Positions 59,813 through 64,000 of a DNA stretch of 64,000 bases are shown in pieces; the first letter of the stretch is position 1, and every line of letters starts with the position of its first letter. Position numbers and translations under genes: made by a program. The notes below the pieces were generated by a model. It was not told the origin of the DNA and searched no databases. It worked only from the letters and a program-made list of their open reading frames with translations. Location of the stretch: NCBI GenBank assembly GCA_039822785.1, contig JBCBMO010000006.1, forward strand, positions 248,001-312,000, read 5' to 3'. This DNA is from Thermohalobaculum sp039822785 (GTDB taxonomy: Bacteria; Pseudomonadota; Alphaproteobacteria; Rhodobacterales; Rhodobacteraceae).

Positions 59813-60639
59813 AGCCCGTGCTGCTCCAGAAAGGCGAGAACCGCCTCCACCGCGCCATGGCGTTGGAAATCGCCATGACCGGCGTCGGGCAGGCGCAGAA
59901 GGCGCTTTGGCTCGGGCGCCGCGTCATAGAGCGCGGTGGCCTGACCCGCCTGGATGATGTTGTCGCGTCCGGCCTCCACCACCAGGATCGGCGCTGAGAC
60001 GGCGCCGACGCGCGCAGTGCTCTCCCAGGTCTCATCCCATTGGAGCAGGCAGGCGGGCAGCCAGCGGTAGTGGTGCTGCGCCACCTCGCAGACCCGGGCG
60101 AAGGGCACCGTCAGGATCAGCGCCGCGGCCGGCCGTTCTGCCGCCACCGCGACGGCGACGGCGGCGCCCAGGCTGACCCCTTGGATCACCGGCGGCCGGT
60201 CGGTGCCGAGCAGTCGCGGCAGGGCGTCGTACACCGTCAGCGCATCGGCAACGAAGCGCTCCTCGCTCGGTTCACCCGGGGCGCCGCCCGCCCCGCGATA
60301 GTTGAGCAGGACCGCGCCATAGCCGCGGATCACATAGGGCGTCACGGTTCTGGCTGCGGCGGGCGTGTAGCCCGCGTTGCCGGTGAAGTGCAGGATCACC
60401 GGCCTGTCCCCCACGGGCGGCGCCACCCAGACCGACAGCGGCGTGCCATCGGGGGCGGTGAGCGTTTCAACGCGCCCACGGGTCAGACCGTCGATCACGG
60501 TGGCGTCGAAGGCCTGGCTCAGCGGGTAGATCAGCGCCCGGCGTTCCATGATCACCGTGCCCGCGGCCACGAGCCAGAGGAAGGCACCGAGCAGCACCGC
60601 CCGAGACAGCACGCGGCCCATCCACCGGACGTTAACCAT
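59809..60639 (-). CDS. Membrane-anchored alpha/beta hydrolase
   Basis: A 276-residue protein with an N-terminal hydrophobic anchor (VLLGAFLWLVAAGTVIM). The hydrolase core has FTGNAGYTP, VLLNYRGAGGAPGEP and the nucleophile elbow IQGVSLGAAVAVAV, the Asp in VVEAGRDNIIQ, and His in LPDAGHGDF. Related to BAAT/serine aminopeptidase-like families (COG1073). Substrate unknown. Confidence 0.87.
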   Translation of the reverse strand: MVNVRWMGRVLSRAVLLGAFLWLVAAGTVIMERRALIYPLSQAFDATVIDGLTRGRVETLTAPDGTPLSVWVAPPVGDRPVILHFTGNAGYTPAAARTVTPYVIRGYGAVLLNYRGAGGAPGEPSEERFVADALTVYDALPRLLGTDRPPVIQGVSLGAAVAVAVAAERPAAALILTVPFARVCEVAQHHYRWLPACLLQWDETWESTARVGAVSAPILVVEAGRDNIIQAGQATALYDAAPEPKRLLRLPDAGHGDFQRHGAVEAVLAFLEQHGL

Positions 60640-60699
60640 GGCTTTTCACCTTCTCCTCACCATGCCCCCCGCGCCGACCCATCGGCGCGAAAGGAGGTG

Positions 60700-60792
60700 A
60701 TGGACCTGGATCAAAAGCAATACCGTCTGGCGATGGTGGCAATCGGCGTTGCCGGCTTGCTGCTAACCGCCGCGAAGCTCTTCCTTGGCTAG
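60700..60792 (+). CDS. Candidate 30-residue membrane microprotein
   Basis: MDLDQKQYRLAMVAIGVAGL continues to a TAAKLFLG end, giving one transmembrane helix (about residues 11-28). GAAAGGAGGTGAT (60689-60701) overlaps the ATG and matches the complement of the 16S rRNA tail over 13 nt. A hairpin follows at 60806. No family recognised; the close spacing leaves doubt. Confidence 0.5.
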   Translation: MDLDQKQYRLAMVAIGVAGLLLTAAKLFLG

Positions 60793-60805
60793 CCTGGGAC
60801 GAGCA

Positions 60806-60833
60806 GGGCCCGGGAGCCGACACTCCCGAGCCC
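60806..60833. terminator. Hairpin between the microprotein and pntB
   Basis: GGGC and CGGGAG arms (60806-60816) pair with CTCCCG and GCCC (60823-60833) with one mismatch and a 6-nt loop. No T-tract on either strand. It may end pntB or the small plus-strand gene. Confidence 0.5.
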
Positions 60834-60902
60834 ACCAGTGATGAATCTGCATCAATACCGTCTCCGGCACTATGCACCCGATCCCCTAACGGATCAAGAA
60901 CG

Positions 60903-62339
60903 TCAGGCGATCTGGGGCAACAGCGCGTCCATCGAAGCCTTGGCATCCCCGTAGAACATCCGGCTGTTCTCCTTAAAGAACAGCGGGTTCTCGATGCCGG
61001 AGTAGCCGGTGCCACGGCCGCGCTTGCAGATGAAGACCTGGCGTGACTTCCAGACCTCAAGCACTGGCATACCGGCGATGGGGGAGCCCGGGTCGTCCTG
61101 GGCGGCCGGGTTCACGATGTCGTTCGCACCGATGATGATCGCGACGTCGTTCTGGGGGAAATCGTCGTTGATCTCCTCCATCTCGAGCACGATGTCGTAG
61201 GGCACCTTCGCCTCGGCCAGCAGCACGTTCATGTGCCCCGGCAGGCGCCCGGCGACCGGGTGGATAGCGAAGCGCACCGTCTTGCCCTTGTCGCGCAGCT
61301 TGCGCGTCAGCTCCGACACCGACTGCTGGGCTTGCGCCACCGCCATGCCGTAGCCTGGCACGATGATCACGCTGTCCGCGTCGTTTAGCGCCGAGGCGAC
61401 GCCGTCGGCGTCGATGGCGATCATCTCACCGTCGATGGCCTGCGCCTCGCTCTGTTCACCGCCCCAGCCACCCAGGATGACCGACACGAAGGACCGGTTC
61501 ATGCCGCGGCACATGATGTAGGACAGGATCGCACCAGAGGCGCCGACCAGCGCGCCAGTGACGATCAGCAGGTCGTTGCCCAGCGTGAAGCCAATCGCCG
61601 CCGCGGCCCAGCCCGAGTAGGAGTTGAGCATCGATACGACGACGGGCATGTCCGCCCCGCCGATGGCCATGATCAGGTGCCAGCCGATGGCGCCCGCGAT
61701 GATCGCCACCAGGATCATCGTCCAGACCCCCGCCCCCTGAAGGTAGAGGTACCCGAGGACGAAGCAGAGGATGAAGGCGCCGAGGTTGATCTGATGCCGG
61801 AAGGGCAGCGTCAGTGCCGCGGACGAGATCTTCCCCGCCAGCTTGCCGTAGGCGACGATCGAGCCCGTGAAGGTGATCGCGCCGATCAGAATGCCGAGGA
61901 AGAGCTCGACCTTCAGGATGCTCAGCTCCACCGAGGTCTTCTTGGCCACCGTCGCCGCGAAACCGGTGAGTTCGTCCACCGTGCCAGCCTCTATCGCAGC
62001 CAGGGCGCGGCTCATCTCCACGTCGGCGTTAAAGCCGATGAAGACCGCTGCCAGGCCGACGAGCGAGTGGAAGCCCGCCACCAGCTCCGGCATCTGGGTC
62101 ATCTGCACCTTGTTGGCGACATAGGCACCGCCGGCGCCGCCGATGATCACCATCAGCAGGATGAGGCCCATCCCCTCCACGCCAGGGGCGCCGATGGTCG
62201 CGACCACAGCAAGGGCCATGCCGATGATGCCATACCAGATCGCCCGCTTCGCCTTCTCCTGGTTGGAGAGACCGCCGAGGGCGAGGATGAAGAGAATGGC
62301 CGCCACCACATAGGCGGCCGTCACAAGACCGATGCTCAT
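60903..62339 (-). CDS. pntB: NAD(P) transhydrogenase beta subunit
   Basis: A 478-residue subunit with about nine helices (dII) and a C-terminal NADP-binding domain III. ADMPVVVSMLNSYSGWAAAA and the NADP motif IVPGYGMAVAQAQ, plus IGANDIVNPAA, are diagnostic. With PntA it makes NADPH from NADH using the proton gradient. 14 bp separate it from pntA. Confidence 0.97.
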   Translation of the reverse strand: MSIGLVTAAYVVAAILFILALGGLSNQEKAKRAIWYGIIGMALAVVATIGAPGVEGMGLILLMVIIGGAGGAYVANKVQMTQMPELVAGFHSLVGLAAVFIGFNADVEMSRALAAIEAGTVDELTGFAATVAKKTSVELSILKVELFLGILIGAITFTGSIVAYGKLAGKISSAALTLPFRHQINLGAFILCFVLGYLYLQGAGVWTMILVAIIAGAIGWHLIMAIGGADMPVVVSMLNSYSGWAAAAIGFTLGNDLLIVTGALVGASGAILSYIMCRGMNRSFVSVILGGWGGEQSEAQAIDGEMIAIDADGVASALNDADSVIIVPGYGMAVAQAQQSVSELTRKLRDKGKTVRFAIHPVAGRLPGHMNVLLAEAKVPYDIVLEMEEINDDFPQNDVAIIIGANDIVNPAAQDDPGSPIAGMPVLEVWKSRQVFICKRGRGTGYSGIENPLFFKENSRMFYGDAKASMDALLPQIA

Positions 62340-62353
62340 CTATCCGTTCCCTC

Positions 62354-63925
<1,572 letters not shown>

Positions 63926-64000
63926 GAAACCATCCTTCGTTCCTGCCCTTGCGGGGTGACGGTCGGCCCGGGTCAGGAAGGGGCGGCAAGGCCGCCGACA

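Noticed and set aside
60689..60701. Match to the 16S rRNA 3' end considered as an rRNA fragment
   Set aside because: Only 13 nt match and the flanks do not; it fits a Shine-Dalgarno site better.

Overview
The window is high-GC alphaproteobacterial chromosome, most like the Rhodobacterales (Rhodobacter/Roseobacter relatives). This rests on the sdhCDAB operon, the ethylmalonyl-CoA pathway genes, the ffh - acetyltransferases - chorismate mutase - rpsP - rimM - trmD - rplS string, COQ9, a ZapE/AFG1 ATPase next to sdh, and a two-gene pntA/pntB. Genus and species cannot be fixed from the sequence alone. No rRNA, tRNA, CRISPR array or intact insertion sequence was recognised.

Region by region. 1-4.7 kb: start of mdh, then a divergent unit with a malyl-CoA lyase-like enzyme, NnrU, mesaconyl-CoA hydratase, an AraC regulator and an exported YHS protein. 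4.8-8.7 kb: a polar amino-acid ABC importer without an ATPase, then a divergent SDR/TetR pair around a tandem palindromic operator. 8.8-13.4 kb: the succinate dehydrogenase operon, with a small membrane protein and a zinc-ribbon methyltransferase inserted between sdhA and sdhB. 13.4-14.25 kb: an AT-rich patch with one membrane-protein ORF. 14.25-19 kb: zapE, an MFS transporter, a membrane protein and a class III nucleotidyl cyclase with an SH3-like domain. 19-25.6 kb: a long translation-centred operon (ffh, three acetyltransferases, chorismate mutase, rpsP, bluB, rimM, trmD, rplS) closed by a terminator.

25.6-37.1 kb: mixed housekeeping genes (Trm112, LON-domain protein, CnoX-like thioredoxin, prolyl-tRNA editing protein, panC, hemH, ArsR/SRPBCC pair, methyltransferase, comF, grxC, a deaminated-glutathione amidase-like nitrilase). 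37.15-42.3 kb: an accessory segment of visibly lower GC with a GlxA-type regulator, a Tat-exported hydrolase, about 800 bp without a supportable gene, a DUF2236/MpaB-type protein and an exostosin-like glycosyltransferase. 42.3-47.9 kb: FAD-linked oxidase, Sua5, acyl-CoA dehydrogenase and an MBL hydrolase. 48.2-53.3 kb: moaE, moaD, pgsA, an eroded pgsA paralogue, uvrC and a pteridine-reductase-like SDR. 53.4-64 kb: a cation/calcium antiporter, purEK, COQ9, rpsU, two tandem metallophosphatases, a candidate 30-aa membrane microprotein and the transhydrogenase genes pntB and pntA.

Functionally the window joins central carbon metabolism (malate dehydrogenase, succinate dehydrogenase, C4/C5 CoA-ester chemistry, transhydrogenase) with translation and purine housekeeping. 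The least explained items are the PgsA-like pseudoenzyme, the symmetric palindrome carrying the stop codons of both purK and COQ9, the double inverted repeat upstream of an orphan nucleotidyltransferase, the microprotein with a 13-nt Shine-Dalgarno match, and the low-GC accessory segment. No clear defence system or biosynthetic cluster was found.
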